Source: Paraburkholderia sp041321145 (lineage in GTDB: Bacteria > Pseudomonadota > Gammaproteobacteria > Burkholderiales > Burkholderiaceae). From it: a DNA stretch of 64,000 nucleotides. Shown here piece by piece: positions 30,328 through 39,650 of this stretch (positions are counted from its first letter, which is position 1; every line of letters begins with the position of its first letter). The notes beneath the pieces are model-generated. The model saw only the letters and a program-made list of their open reading frames with translations, searched no databases and was not told where the DNA came from. The position numbers and the translations under genes are program-made. The stretch spans positions 372,001 to 436,000 of the forward strand of contig NZ_JBGGWA010000004.1 of NCBI RefSeq assembly GCF_041321145.1, written 5' to 3'.

Positions 30328-31128
30328 ATGTCAGAAATTGGCTCGGCTCTGCTGGTTTTCGCTTTATTGCTTGTCGGGACCGGGCTCGGCGTGTGGGTGC
30401 GCCCGCTATTGCCTGAGGAGCATAAGGCGCACGAGACCGTGCAACTCATCCAATTGGTTATCGGCATGCTGGTGACGTTTGCCGCGTTGGTGCTCGGGCT
30501 GATGACGGCATCCGCGAAATCCAGTTTCGATACCGAGTCGAATGATTTGCGCAGTTATGCGGCTGACCTGATCGAGTTCGACACGACCTTGCGGGAATAC
30601 GGGCGCGATACCGATGAGGCCCGGCACCTGCTGCGCGTGTACACCGCCGCGGCGATTGCCTCGACATGGCCTGGCGAGCCGGCTCCGGCCGGTGATTATC
30701 CAAAGAACATCGGAACGCAGGACGACTCGCAGAAGCTGGAGAACGTGCGGCTCGGCGATATGCTGACCGCGGTGGGCAGGCAGTTGCGGCAATTGCGGGC
30801 GCATGATCCATTCCAACAGCGCGCGCTCGATGATGCGTTGACGCAATATCGGCGGACTGTGGATGCTCGATGGAAGATCATCGAGGAAGCGCACAGTTCA
30901 ATTTCTCAGCCTTTCTTCATGACGCTGACGTTCTGGCTGTGCGTGATTTTTCTCAGCTTCGGATTGATTGCGCCACGCAATGCCTTGGCACTCGTCACGA
31001 TTACGCTTGGGGCGGTTTCGATTGCTTCCGCTATCTATGTGATCGTGGATCTGGATACGCCGTTCACCGGGCCGATTGTTGTGTCCAGTTTGCCGATGAG
31101 AGATGCGTTGGAGCACCTCAGGCGGTGA
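30328..31128 (+). CDS. Membrane protein, DUF4239/bestrophin-like domain
   Basis: 266 aa. Two N-terminal helices (LLVFALLLVGTGLGVWV; LVIGMLVTFAALVLGLMTAS), a central soluble helical region (about 70-190) and two C-terminal helices (FFMTLTFWLCVIFLSFGLIA; ALVTITLGAVSIASAIYVIVDLDTPF). The ...LDTPF(T/S)G ending and overall topology match the DUF4239 group. Function unknown. GGAG seven bases before MSEIGSALL fixes the start. Confidence 0.75.
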   Translation: MSEIGSALLVFALLLVGTGLGVWVRPLLPEEHKAHETVQLIQLVIGMLVTFAALVLGLMTASAKSSFDTESNDLRSYAADLIEFDTTLREYGRDTDEARHLLRVYTAAAIASTWPGEPAPAGDYPKNIGTQDDSQKLENVRLGDMLTAVGRQLRQLRAHDPFQQRALDDALTQYRRTVDARWKIIEEAHSSISQPFFMTLTFWLCVIFLSFGLIAPRNALALVTITLGAVSIASAIYVIVDLDTPFTGPIVVSSLPMRDALEHLRR

Positions 31129-31237
31129 TGGCTTTTTGCCTTTGGCTGCGGAAGGCAAAACGCGATTCAGCGCAAACAAACCTACAAGGCGCACTGGAGG
31201 TCAGGTGAGCCAACGGTGGCAGCTTGCTCACGCTGCA

Positions 31238-31270
31238 ATAAAAAAACCCCGCTGGAAAGCAGGGTTTTTT
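31238..31270 (-). terminator. Rho-independent terminator of ssb
   Basis: Minus strand: AACCCTGC-tttcc-AGCGGGGTT (one mismatch) followed by seven Ts. The plus-strand side also has a T-run, so it may act in both directions. It lies 25 bp past the ssb stop. Confidence 0.85.
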
Positions 31271-31294
31271 GCATTCACACGTTCGACACCAGCC

Positions 31295-31840
31295 TCAGAA
31301 CGGAATATCGTCATCCATCTCATCAAAGCCACCGCCGGCCGGCGCGCTCGGACGGCTCGAACCACCGCCGCCGCCGCCGCTGCCGCCGCGCGAAGCGCCG
31401 CCGCCCGAAACCGCACGGCCACCGCCACCGCCGCCGCCGCTACGCTCCGACGGCTCGCCGCGGCTGTAACCGCCTTCATCACCACCGCCGCCGCCCATCG
31501 AGCCGCTACGGCCACCCAGCATTTGCATCTGCTCGGCGACGATTTCGGTCGAGTAACGGTCGGTGCCGTCCTGCGCCTGGTACTTACGGGTACGGATGCG
31601 CCCTTCGATATACACCGACGAGCCCTTCTTCAGATATTCGGACACGATTTCAGCGAGGCGGCCGAAAAACGTCACGCGATGCCATTCGGTGGCTTCCTTC
31701 ATTTCGCCGGACGTTTTGTCCTTGTACCGGTCCGTCGTCGCAAGGCGGATGTTCGCCAGTGCGTCGCCGCTCGGCAGATAACGGACTTCCGGATCGGCTC
31801 CGAGGTTGCCGACGAGAATGACCTTGTTCACGGATGCCAT
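31295..31840 (-). CDS. ssb: Single-stranded DNA-binding protein
   Basis: 181 aa. The OB fold (1-110) has MASVNKVILVGNLGADPEVRYLPSGDALANIRLAT and TEWHRVTFFGRLAEIVSEYLKKGSSVYIEGRIRTRKYQ. A Gly/Ser-rich linker of about 60 residues (long GGGGG runs) follows, then the acidic tip DEMDDDIPF that recruits replication and repair partners. AGGAG six bases before the ATG. Monocistronic with its own terminator. Confidence 0.98.
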   Translation of the reverse strand: MASVNKVILVGNLGADPEVRYLPSGDALANIRLATTDRYKDKTSGEMKEATEWHRVTFFGRLAEIVSEYLKKGSSVYIEGRIRTRKYQAQDGTDRYSTEIVAEQMQMLGGRSGSMGGGGGDEGGYSRGEPSERSGGGGGGGRAVSGGGASRGGSGGGGGGSSRPSAPAGGGFDEMDDDIPF

Positions 31841-31952
31841 GAGTTTCTCCTGTTGATTCCGTTACGGGCGGCGCGGCACACACGGTTCGCGTCTCATGGC
31901 CGGCAGGCCGGAGACCAGAACTGCGCCTCAGCCCGCCGCCGGGTGAGTTTTG

Positions 31953-33143
31953 TCACGCCTTCTTGCGCGGCGGCTGTTTCATATTTGCCGCGATTATAAG
32001 CCAGCAAAACACAAGCCCCGAACAGGCGAAAAATACTGCGCTCTGACCATCTGCCTTCAGCAGCCAGCCGCCGATCACCCCGCCCATTGCAAGGCCGATC
32101 GACTGCGTAGTGTTGTAGACGCCGGTGGCCGCGCCCTTGCGCGAGCCCGGCGCCAGTTTCGACACCAGAGAAGGCTGCGATGCTTCAAGAATATTGAAGC
32201 CCAGAAAGTAGACAAAGAGGATCGCCGCCACACTCAGAATCGTATGCGGTGCGACGCCCAGCAACAACTGTCCGATCAGGATAAGACCGATCGCACTGAC
32301 CAGCACGATTTTCATCTTGCCGCGCTTCTCTGCTGCAATGATGGCCGGAACCATCATCACAAAAGAGAGGCCCATCACCGGCAGGTAGACCTTCCAGTGC
32401 GACGCAACGGGCAAGCCGCCCGCCACCAGAATGCGGGGCACCACCAGAAACAGCGCCGTTTGCGTGGCATGCAGCACGAGCACGCCGAAGTTCAGGCGTA
32501 GCAACTCGACGTTGTGCAGCACTTCGGAGAACGGCGCGCGCACGTGGACGGGCTTTGGCGCATCGGGCACGACCCACAGGACGACGCCAATCGCCACAAT
32601 CGAGAAAATGCCGACCAGCAGGAACAGCCCGCTCATGCCGACCCACTGGAACACGATCGGCGCGCCGACGATCGCCACCGCGAACGACATGCCAATACTG
32701 CCGCCCACCATCGCCATCGCCTTGGTGCGATGCTCTTCAGAAGTGAGGTCGGCGATGAAAGCGAGCACGGCGGAAGACACCGCGCCCATCCCCTGAATCA
32801 CCCGGCCGACAATAATCCACGTCATGTCGTGCGCACCCGCCGCGACAAAGCTGCCGAGCGCGAAGATCAGCAGCCCGGTGGCGATGACCGGCTTGCGGCC
32901 GATCTTGTCGGAGATCCAGCCATAGAAGATGTACAGCATCGACTGCGTCACGCCGTACGCCCCGAGCGCGATACCCACCAGCAGCACGTTGTCGCCGCCG
33001 GGGATGGTTTTCGCGTAGATCGAGAACACCGGCATGATCATGAAGAGACCGAGCATGCGCAGCGCGAAGATGGCGGCAAGCGACACGGTCGCGCGCAGTT
33101 CAGGCGCGCTCATGCGTGAGGATGTAGCGGACGGATTGGACAT
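31953..33143 (-). CDS. MFS transporter, YajR-like
   Basis: 396 aa. Motif A in GWISDKIGRKPVIATG and FALRMLGLFMIMPVFSIYAKTIPGG in TM1 resemble YajR-type drug:H+ antiporters; the C-terminal YAM domain of YajR is absent. The start is MSNPSATSSRMSAPELR with a weak ribosome-binding site; the frame is open 26 codons further. Located between ssb and uvrA and divergent from uvrA, an arrangement common in Burkholderia. Confidence 0.85.
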   Translation of the reverse strand: MSNPSATSSRMSAPELRATVSLAAIFALRMLGLFMIMPVFSIYAKTIPGGDNVLLVGIALGAYGVTQSMLYIFYGWISDKIGRKPVIATGLLIFALGSFVAAGAHDMTWIIVGRVIQGMGAVSSAVLAFIADLTSEEHRTKAMAMVGGSIGMSFAVAIVGAPIVFQWVGMSGLFLLVGIFSIVAIGVVLWVVPDAPKPVHVRAPFSEVLHNVELLRLNFGVLVLHATQTALFLVVPRILVAGGLPVASHWKVYLPVMGLSFVMMVPAIIAAEKRGKMKIVLVSAIGLILIGQLLLGVAPHTILSVAAILFVYFLGFNILEASQPSLVSKLAPGSRKGAATGVYNTTQSIGLAMGGVIGGWLLKADGQSAVFFACSGLVFCWLIIAANMKQPPRKKA

Positions 33144-33487
33144 CGGGAGCGTTCTTTGAATGAGCTTGAGCGACACACCGCAGGCGGCCAACCCAGCAGG
33201 GCGGCCACAACCGCGCGGCATACCACGGGACGGCGGGAAGCATGCGGCGCGGCATTCGAGCCGGCGGCCTTTGCACCCTCGCCTGGCACTTCGCGGCGTC
33301 TTGTACTCGCGGAAAATGGCCCCAGCTAGACCTCTTCCCCGCAGCGCTGGACCGTTGCTTACAGCTTGCCTCGGCGCCCGTTCAGGCTGTCAGGAAGCCG
33401 TAACGGCGGTCTTGAAAAGTCGTTATAGTAGCAGGTTTAGCCTCTTCCTCTTTCCGCCAGGTCACGGGCCAAGTCTTGGAATAACGC
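33144..33487. other. 344-bp gap between the divergent MFS and uvrA genes
   Basis: No gene is supported. Promoters for both genes must lie here. A TATAGT hexamer near 33425 could be a -10 for uvrA, with no good -35 partner. No LexA-type box (CTGT-N8-ACAG) was found, although uvrA is SOS-controlled in many bacteria. Confidence 0.45.
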
Positions 33488-36361
33488 GTGGAACAAATCC
33501 GTATCCGTGGGGCTCGTACCCACAACCTGAAGAACGTCAATCTCGACCTCCCCCGTCACAAGCTCGTCGTGATTACGGGCCTATCGGGCTCGGGTAAATC
33601 GTCGCTCGCGTTCGACACGCTCTATGCGGAAGGACAGCGGCGCTACGTCGAAAGTCTCTCCGCTTACGCCCGTCAATTCCTGCAATTGATGGAGAAACCG
33701 GACGTCGATCTGATCGAAGGCTTGTCGCCTGCGATCTCGATTGAACAGAAAGCGACCTCGCACAATCCGCGCTCCACGGTCGGCACGGTTACCGAAATTC
33801 ACGACTATCTGCGGCTGCTGTTCGCGCGGGTCGGTACGCCTTACTGTCCGGACCACGAAATTCCGCTGGAAGCACAAAGCGTCTCGCAGATGGTCGACGC
33901 CGCGCTCGCGTTGCCGGAAGAGACCAAGCTGATGATCCTCGCGCCGGTAGTGGCGAACCGTAAAGGCGAGCACGTCGAACTGTTCGAGGAAATGCAGGCG
34001 CAGGGCTTCATCCGTTTTCGGGTGCGCTCGGGCGGCGGCACGGCCAATGAAGGCGTCGCGAAGATCTATGAAGTCGACTCGCTGCCGAAGCTGAAAAAGA
34101 ACGACAAGCACACGATCGACGTGGTCGTGGACCGTCTGAAAGTCCGCGGCGATATGAAGCAGCGCCTCGCCGAATCGTTCGAGACGGCACTGCGTCTCGC
34201 CGACGGCCGCGCGATCGCGCTCGAAATGGATACCGACAAGGAGAAGCTGTTCAGCTCGAAGTTCGCCTGCCCGATCTGCTCGTATTCGCTGCAGGAACTG
34301 GAGCCACGCCTCTTCTCGTTCAACAACCCGATGGGCGCGTGCCCGGAATGCGACGGCCTCGGCCAGATCACCTTTTTCGATCCGAAGCGAGTGGTGGCGC
34401 ATCCCTCGCTGTCCTTGGCGGCGGGTGCGGTGAAGGGCTGGGACCGGCGCAACCAGTTCTATTTCCAGATGCTGCAAAGTCTCGCGGCGTTCTACGAATT
34501 CGACATCGACACGGCCGTCGAAGACCTGCCCGAGAAAGTCCGCAAGATCCTGCTGTCAGGTTCGGGGAAACAGGAGATACCGTTCTCGTACATCAATGAG
34601 CGCGGCCGCACTTCCGTGCGCGAGCATGTGTTCGAAGGGATCATTCCGAATCTGGAACGGCGTTACCGTGAGACCGATTCAGCCGCGGTGCGCGAAGAAC
34701 TCGCCAAGTATCAGAATAACCAGCCATGCCCCGCTTGCGCCGGTACGCGGCTGCGCCGGGAAGCCCGTTTCGTGCGGATCGGCTCGGACAGCGATGCACG
34801 CGGCATCTTCGAAATCAGCGGCTGGCCGTTGCGCGACGCGCTCGGCTATTTTCAGACGCTGCGGCTCGAAGGCTCGAAGCGCGAGATCGCCGACAAGGTC
34901 GTCAAGGAAATCGTCGCGCGGCTAATGTTCCTGAATAACGTCGGGCTCGATTACCTGTCGCTCGAACGCAGTGCGGAAACGCTGTCGGGCGGCGAGGCAC
35001 AGCGGATTCGCCTCGCGTCGCAGATCGGTTCCGGTTTGACCGGCGTGATGTACGTGCTGGACGAGCCGTCCATCGGCTTGCATCAGCGCGACAACGACCG
35101 CCTGATCGCCACGCTCAAACATCTGCGTGATCTCGGCAACTCGGTGATCGTCGTCGAACACGACGAAGACATGATCCGCATGGCCGACTATGTGGTCGAC
35201 ATGGGACCGGGCGCGGGCGAACACGGCGGCATGGTGATCGCCGAAGGCACGCCCAGGCAGGTGGAGGCGAATGCTGCCTCGATGACCGGGCAGTACATGT
35301 CCGGCGCGCGCAACATCGAATTCCCGGACGAGCGCAAGGCGCCGGACGAGCGGCGTCTGCGGATCGTCGAGGCATACGGCAACAATCTGCAGCACGTCTC
35401 GCTCGACTTGCCGGTGGGCCTGCTGACCTGCGTGACCGGCGTGTCCGGCTCGGGCAAGTCCACGCTGATCAACGACACGCTTTACCACGCAGTCGCGCAT
35501 CATCTGTACGGCTCGTCTACCGAGCCGGCGCCCTACGAATCGATCGAAGGTCTGGAGCACTTCGACAAGGTCATCAATGTCGACCAGTCGCCGATCGGCC
35601 GCACGCCGCGCTCGAATCCGGCCACGTACACGGGTCTCTTCACGCCGATCCGCGAACTGTTCGCGGGCGTGCCGGCGGCGAAGGAACGCGGCTACGAAGC
35701 GGGCCGCTTCTCGTTCAACGTAAAGGGCGGCCGCTGCGAATCCTGCCAGGGCGACGGCGTGCTGAAGGTGGAGATGCACTTTTTGCCGGACGTGTACGTT
35801 CCTTGCGACGTCTGCCACGGCAAGCGCTACAACCGCGAAACGCTCGACGTCCAGTACAAAGGCAAGAACATCAGCGACGTGCTCGACATGACGGTGGAAA
35901 ACGCCTACGAGTTCTTCAAGCCGGTGCCGGTCGTCGCGCGCAAGCTGAGAACCTTGCTGGACGTGGGTCTGGGCTATATCCGGCTGGGCCAGTCGGCCAC
36001 CACCCTCTCCGGTGGCGAGGCTCAGCGCGTCAAACTATCGTTGGAACTGAGCAAGCGCGATACCGGTCGCACTCTGTACATCCTCGACGAGCCGACCACC
36101 GGTTTGCACTTTCACGACATCGCCTTGCTGCTGGAAGTCATTCATCGTTTGCGAGACCAGGGTAATACCGTCGTGATCATCGAGCATAATCTCGATGTAA
36201 TAAAGACTGCCGACTGGGTCATCGATCTGGGTCCGGAAGGTGGAGCCGGCGGCGGTCAGATCATTGCGCAAGGTACGCCGGAGCAGGTTGCCAAGTCGAA
36301 GGCGAGTTTTACGGGCAAGTATCTGGCGCCTCTGCTGAAGCGCGCGGCCAGTAAAAAGTAA
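33488..36361 (+). CDS. uvrA: Excinuclease ABC subunit A, GTG start
   Basis: 957 aa. Damage-recognition ATPase of nucleotide-excision repair. Two ABC modules: Walker A GLSGSGKSSLAFDTLYAEGQ (about 31) and GVSGSGKSTLINDTL (about 657); signature LSGGEAQRIRLASQ and LSGGEAQRVKLSLEL; Walker B VLDEPSIGLHQRD and ILDEPTTGLHFHD. Zinc modules: CPICSYSLQ...CPECDGLG (about 258-285) and CESCQGDG...CDVCHGKRYN (about 750-780). The start is GTG (MEQIRIRGARTHNLKN), standard for the family. Confidence 0.98.
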   Translation: MEQIRIRGARTHNLKNVNLDLPRHKLVVITGLSGSGKSSLAFDTLYAEGQRRYVESLSAYARQFLQLMEKPDVDLIEGLSPAISIEQKATSHNPRSTVGTVTEIHDYLRLLFARVGTPYCPDHEIPLEAQSVSQMVDAALALPEETKLMILAPVVANRKGEHVELFEEMQAQGFIRFRVRSGGGTANEGVAKIYEVDSLPKLKKNDKHTIDVVVDRLKVRGDMKQRLAESFETALRLADGRAIALEMDTDKEKLFSSKFACPICSYSLQELEPRLFSFNNPMGACPECDGLGQITFFDPKRVVAHPSLSLAAGAVKGWDRRNQFYFQMLQSLAAFYEFDIDTAVEDLPEKVRKILLSGSGKQEIPFSYINERGRTSVREHVFEGIIPNLERRYRETDSAAVREELAKYQNNQPCPACAGTRLRREARFVRIGSDSDARGIFEISGWPLRDALGYFQTLRLEGSKREIADKVVKEIVARLMFLNNVGLDYLSLERSAETLSGGEAQRIRLASQIGSGLTGVMYVLDEPSIGLHQRDNDRLIATLKHLRDLGNSVIVVEHDEDMIRMADYVVDMGPGAGEHGGMVIAEGTPRQVEANAASMTGQYMSGARNIEFPDERKAPDERRLRIVEAYGNNLQHVSLDLPVGLLTCVTGVSGSGKSTLINDTLYHAVAHHLYGSSTEPAPYESIEGLEHFDKVINVDQSPIGRTPRSNPATYTGLFTPIRELFAGVPAAKERGYEAGRFSFNVKGGRCESCQGDGVLKVEMHFLPDVYVPCDVCHGKRYNRETLDVQYKGKNISDVLDMTVENAYEFFKPVPVVARKLRTLLDVGLGYIRLGQSATTLSGGEAQRVKLSLELSKRDTGRTLYILDEPTTGLHFHDIALLLEVIHRLRDQGNTVVIIEHNLDVIKTADWVIDLGPEGGAGGGQIIAQGTPEQVAKSKASFTGKYLAPLLKRAASKK

Positions 36362-36395
36362 CGCGGTACAACACGGGTGGGAGGCGGAATAAGCC

Positions 36396-37481
36396 ATGGC
36401 CAAGCGGAATCAGGCGCGCGACGACGGGCAAGTGCAAGACTTACGCCCACGCCCGGTCAGGCTGACTAGCGACATGAGCCTGCCGAAGCTGTCGGCAGTG
36501 GAAATCGGCAGTTATATGCTGATGCTGTTCGGAATGTGGGCGGTCATCGAACTGAGGCTGCTCGGCGCGTTGCTCGCCGGGCTGCTGGTGTTCCAGCTGG
36601 TGCACACGATCGCGCCGCGCATCGAGCGGCATATGTCGAGCCAGCGGGCGCGCTGGCTCGCGGTGGTGTTCCTGTCGGTGGTGATAGTCGGCGCGTTGAC
36701 GGGGTTGACGCTCGGCATCATCGAGCACTTCGAGAACGACGTGCCGAGCGTGCAGAAGCTGCTTGACCAGGCGATGCAGTTGATCGACCAGGCGCGCGGC
36801 CGCATTCCGCAATTCGTCGCCAACTATCTGCCGGTCGACACCGAGCAGATGAAGGTGAAGGCGACCGAGCTGATGCAAACGCACGCGAACATGCTGCAGC
36901 AAAGCGGCAAGACCGTGGCGCGCGGCTTCACGCACATCCTGATCGGCATGATCATCGGCGCGATCATCGCGGTCGGGGCGCAGAAACATATGCAACGGCT
37001 GCCGCTGTCCACGGCATTCGTCACGCGCGTCAGCCGGTTCGCCGACGCGTTCCGCCGCATCGTGTTCGCGCAGGTGAAGATTTCCGCGATCAATGCGGTC
37101 TTCACCGGCATCTTCCTGCTGGTGATCCTGCCGATCTTTCACGATACGCTGCCACTGTCCAAAACGCTTGTGCTGGTCACGTTCATCATCGGCTTGCTCC
37201 CGGTGATCGGCAACCTGATCTCGAATACGATCATCGTCGCCGTGGCGCTCTCGGTGAGCTTTCCGGCGGCGATGATGTCGCTCGTGTTCCTCATTCTGAT
37301 TCACAAGTTCGAGTATTTCCTGAATGCGCGCATCGTCGGCGGCCAGATCGAGGCGCGCGCCTGGGAACTGCTGGTCGCGATGCTCGTGATGGAAGCGGCG
37401 TTCGGTCTTCCCGGCGTGGTCGCGGCGCCGATCTTCTATGCGTATATCAAGCGGGAATTGATTTATCTGCGGCTGGTTTGA
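36396..37481 (+). CDS. AI-2E family transporter (PerM-like permease)
   Basis: 361 aa, about eight membrane helices with a large soluble insert (about 100-170). The N-half has LMLFGMWAVIELRLLGALLAGLLVFQLV; the C-half has AVFTGIFLLVILPIFHDTLPLSKTLVLVTFIIGLLPVIGNLISNTIIVAVAL, the family's conserved P-x-x-G segment. Members export AI-2 or other small molecules, or act as Na+/H+ exchangers; the substrate here is unknown. It starts 34 bp after uvrA and ends at a strong terminator (37519). Confidence 0.88.
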   Translation: MAKRNQARDDGQVQDLRPRPVRLTSDMSLPKLSAVEIGSYMLMLFGMWAVIELRLLGALLAGLLVFQLVHTIAPRIERHMSSQRARWLAVVFLSVVIVGALTGLTLGIIEHFENDVPSVQKLLDQAMQLIDQARGRIPQFVANYLPVDTEQMKVKATELMQTHANMLQQSGKTVARGFTHILIGMIIGAIIAVGAQKHMQRLPLSTAFVTRVSRFADAFRRIVFAQVKISAINAVFTGIFLLVILPIFHDTLPLSKTLVLVTFIIGLLPVIGNLISNTIIVAVALSVSFPAAMMSLVFLILIHKFEYFLNARIVGGQIEARAWELLVAMLVMEAAFGLPGVVAAPIFYAYIKRELIYLRLV

Positions 37482-37518
37482 GCGCCTGCCGGGCGCGTAA
37501 GCGGACGCAGGCGACAAG

Positions 37519-37542
37519 CGGCACTTCGGTGCCGTTTTTTTT
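37519..37542 (+). terminator. Rho-independent terminator after the PerM-like gene
   Basis: CGGCAC-ttcg-GTGCCG followed by eight Ts, a canonical intrinsic terminator with a TTCG tetraloop, 38 bp after the stop codon. Confidence 0.92.
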
Positions 37543-37633
37543 CGTCGGCCGTCTTCGGATGTCGAGCTGCACGTTCGACGCAAGCCCCCTCGAACAGCCC
37601 ACGCCTTGCTGAAAATTTGCAGTAGGCAACATG

Positions 37634-37652
37634 ATTCGCAAAAAATGCGAAT
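37634..37652. repeat. Short inverted repeat in the purU-permease gap
   Basis: ATTCGC (37634-37639) and GCGAAT (37647-37652) with a 7-base A-rich spacer. It is in a 302-bp gap between convergent genes that otherwise contains only the 37519 terminator. Meaning unclear. Confidence 0.35.
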
Positions 37653-37783
37653 AAATCCCATTTACACCGCGACCGCCGTGATGTGTCGTTAGCTACTCTT
37701 TTCCGCCTGCCGGTGCGCGCTTGCAGCAGGTTCATGCGGCCATGGCTTCACCTCAGTGCCCACCGCAAGCGCATCCACTGCTT

Positions 37784-38653
37784 TTAGCGAAACACCACCG
37801 TTTTGCTACCGTTCAATACGACGCGATGCTCGACGTGCCACTTCACCGCGCGCGCGAGCGTCACGCATTCGACGTCACGGCCGATCGCCGTCAATTGCTC
37901 CGGCGTCATGCTGTGATCGACCCGCTCCACTTCCTGCTCGATGATCGGACCTTCGTCGAGATCCGTCGTCACATAGTGAGCGGTCGCGCCGATCAGCTTC
38001 ACGCCGCGGTCGAACGCCTGGTAATACGGCTTCGCGCCCTTGAAGCTCGGCAGGAACGAATGGTGAATATTGATCGCGCGACCCGCGAGGGCTTCGCACA
38101 ACTGCGGCGACAGAATCTGCATGTAGCGCGCGAGCACCACCAGATCGGCTTGATGTTCGTCGATCACTTCGAGCACGCGCGCTTCCTGCGCGGCCTTCGC
38201 GCCGGGCGTACCGCCCACCAGCGGGAAGTGATGGAACGGAATGTCGTAGCTGGCGGCGAGTTGATAAAACTCTTTATGGTTCGAGATGATCGCCGGAATT
38301 TCGATACCCAGCTGACCCGTGCGGTAGCGGAACAGCAAGTCGTTCAGGCAATGGCCGATCTTCGACACCATGATGACGACGCGCGGCTTCACCGACGCAT
38401 CGTGCAACTCCCAGCGCATTCCAAACTGCTCGGCGAGCGTCGCGAACGACGTACGCAACACCTCCAGGCCCGGATCGCCACCCACCTGCTGGAAATGCAC
38501 CCGCATGAAGAACTCGCCAGTGCGGCTGTCGCCGAACTGCGCGGAGTCGAGAATATTGCTGCCACGCTCGAACAGAAAGCCCGAAACCGCGTGGACGATG
38601 CCGGGCCGGTCGGCGCACGACAGTTTGAGGATAAAGCTGTGATCGGTCGGCAT
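37784..38653 (-). CDS. purU: Formyltetrahydrofolate deformylase
   Basis: 289 aa. Hydrolyses 10-formyl-THF to formate and THF. The N-terminal ACT domain (SFILKLSCADRPGIVHAVSGFLFERGSNILDSAQ) is followed by a formyltransferase-type domain: RVVIMVSKIGHCLNDLL, HHFPL, VVLARYMQILSP, INIHHSFLPSFKGAKPYYQAF and the C-terminal GATAHYVTTDLDEGPIIEQE. The catalytic N-I-H-H-S-F-L-P and D-x-D-E-G-P-I motifs are intact. The start MPTDHSFIL was chosen; 68 upstream codons in the frame are not conserved. Confidence 0.96.
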   Translation of the reverse strand: MPTDHSFILKLSCADRPGIVHAVSGFLFERGSNILDSAQFGDSRTGEFFMRVHFQQVGGDPGLEVLRTSFATLAEQFGMRWELHDASVKPRVVIMVSKIGHCLNDLLFRYRTGQLGIEIPAIISNHKEFYQLAASYDIPFHHFPLVGGTPGAKAAQEARVLEVIDEHQADLVVLARYMQILSPQLCEALAGRAINIHHSFLPSFKGAKPYYQAFDRGVKLIGATAHYVTTDLDEGPIIEQEVERVDHSMTPEQLTAIGRDVECVTLARAVKWHVEHRVVLNGSKTVVFR

Positions 38654-38753
38654 GACCTGGGTGACTCCCTTCTTCAGTGCGTGGTTTGTTCGGTCTGTAT
38701 TGCTCGATGCAGTGTGTTTCAGCGAACCGGTCGCACAAGCGCCTGACTCGCGT

Positions 38754-39602
38754 TCATGCAAGCGCCGGCGGTGCGAACACCGTCTCGATGCCCGGACACG
38801 CGTCTTCGTCGATCCAGCGGCGGCGCAGCAGGCAATCCAACGTGGCGAGACTCGCATCCACCGTCATCGCGCCTTCTTCGATCCAGCGCGCCACTTCGTC
38901 GATCCGCGCGAGCCGGTGTTCACCCACTTCGCCGTCCTGATTGCGCGGCGCAAAATCGGCCGGCAGCGCGAGGTCGTAGATGAAGATCTGTTCCGCCTGC
39001 GTGCCTTCCGGCAACGATTGCAGCACATGCGCGGTGCGGCCGGTCACGGCACGCGCGGCAATCTCCTCGGGAATGCCGGCTTCTTCCCTGCACTCCTTGA
39101 TGATCGTCGCCTCGATGCCGAAGCCCCAGCCGATCCCACCTGCCACGACATTGTCGAGCATGCCCGGATCGGTTGCCTTGGTGTCGCTGCGGCGCGCGAT
39201 CCACAATTGCGGCGCGCCATCCACGTATTCTACGACGCCGTTCAGATGCACCGCGTAGGTCATCGTGCCGAAGAAGCGCGAGGCCGCGCGTTCAATGTAT
39301 GCAAGCGGCGGCGCATCGAAGGCATTGCGGATTGCGTAAGTCTCGTTGCGCCAGCCGGGAATGCGGCCTTCTGCAGCCAGCGCGCCGATCACGGAGCCGA
39401 GCGCCGCGCTGCGCAGATCGACCGTATTGAAGGCAGGCGCGAGCGTCACGCGGGCGCTGCCGATTTCGAAGACATCGGACCAGCGCGCGAGCAACGGCAC
39501 ATCGGTGAAGCGAATCCAGCCGACTTGCTCAGCGTCGATCCAGAACGGCAGATGCGCGTGAACATCGAAGCGGCGCGCGGCGGTGATGCAAGGCAAAGTC
39601 AT
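38754..39602 (-). CDS. Nudix hydrolase with DUF4743 N-terminal domain
   Basis: 282 aa. The N-terminal DUF4743 region (VGWIRFTDVPLLARW...NTVDLRS...GWRNETYAI) is found in fungal and plant TPP-related Nudix proteins (Tnr3/NUDT20-24 type). The Nudix domain begins near FGTMTYAVHLNGVVEY and holds the box GGIGWGFGIEATIIKECREEAGI, with the conserved REEAG core (about residues 154-176). It probably hydrolyses damaged thiamine diphosphate, known for this family, though not shown here. GGAG five bases before the ATG. Confidence 0.88.
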   Translation of the reverse strand: MTLPCITAARRFDVHAHLPFWIDAEQVGWIRFTDVPLLARWSDVFEIGSARVTLAPAFNTVDLRSAALGSVIGALAAEGRIPGWRNETYAIRNAFDAPPLAYIERAASRFFGTMTYAVHLNGVVEYVDGAPQLWIARRSDTKATDPGMLDNVVAGGIGWGFGIEATIIKECREEAGIPEEIAARAVTGRTAHVLQSLPEGTQAEQIFIYDLALPADFAPRNQDGEVGEHRLARIDEVARWIEEGAMTVDASLATLDCLLRRRWIDEDACPGIETVFAPPALA

Positions 39603-39650
39603 TAAAGCTCCAACCCTTTCTTCAGTCGCAGTGGATGATCGTCAGGCGCT

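Noticed and set aside
31340..31500. Repetitive GGC/GGT tract resembling a repeat array
   Set aside because: It is the Gly-rich linker of ssb, a normal feature of the protein.
33400..33487. Possible SOS (LexA) box upstream of uvrA
   Set aside because: No CTGT-N8-ACAG or close variant could be found in the 344-bp gap.
36441..37661. 406-codon frame antisense to the permease gene
   Set aside because: Composition (H, R, D, Q rich) is that of a shadow frame; the plus-strand protein has clear membrane helices and family motifs.
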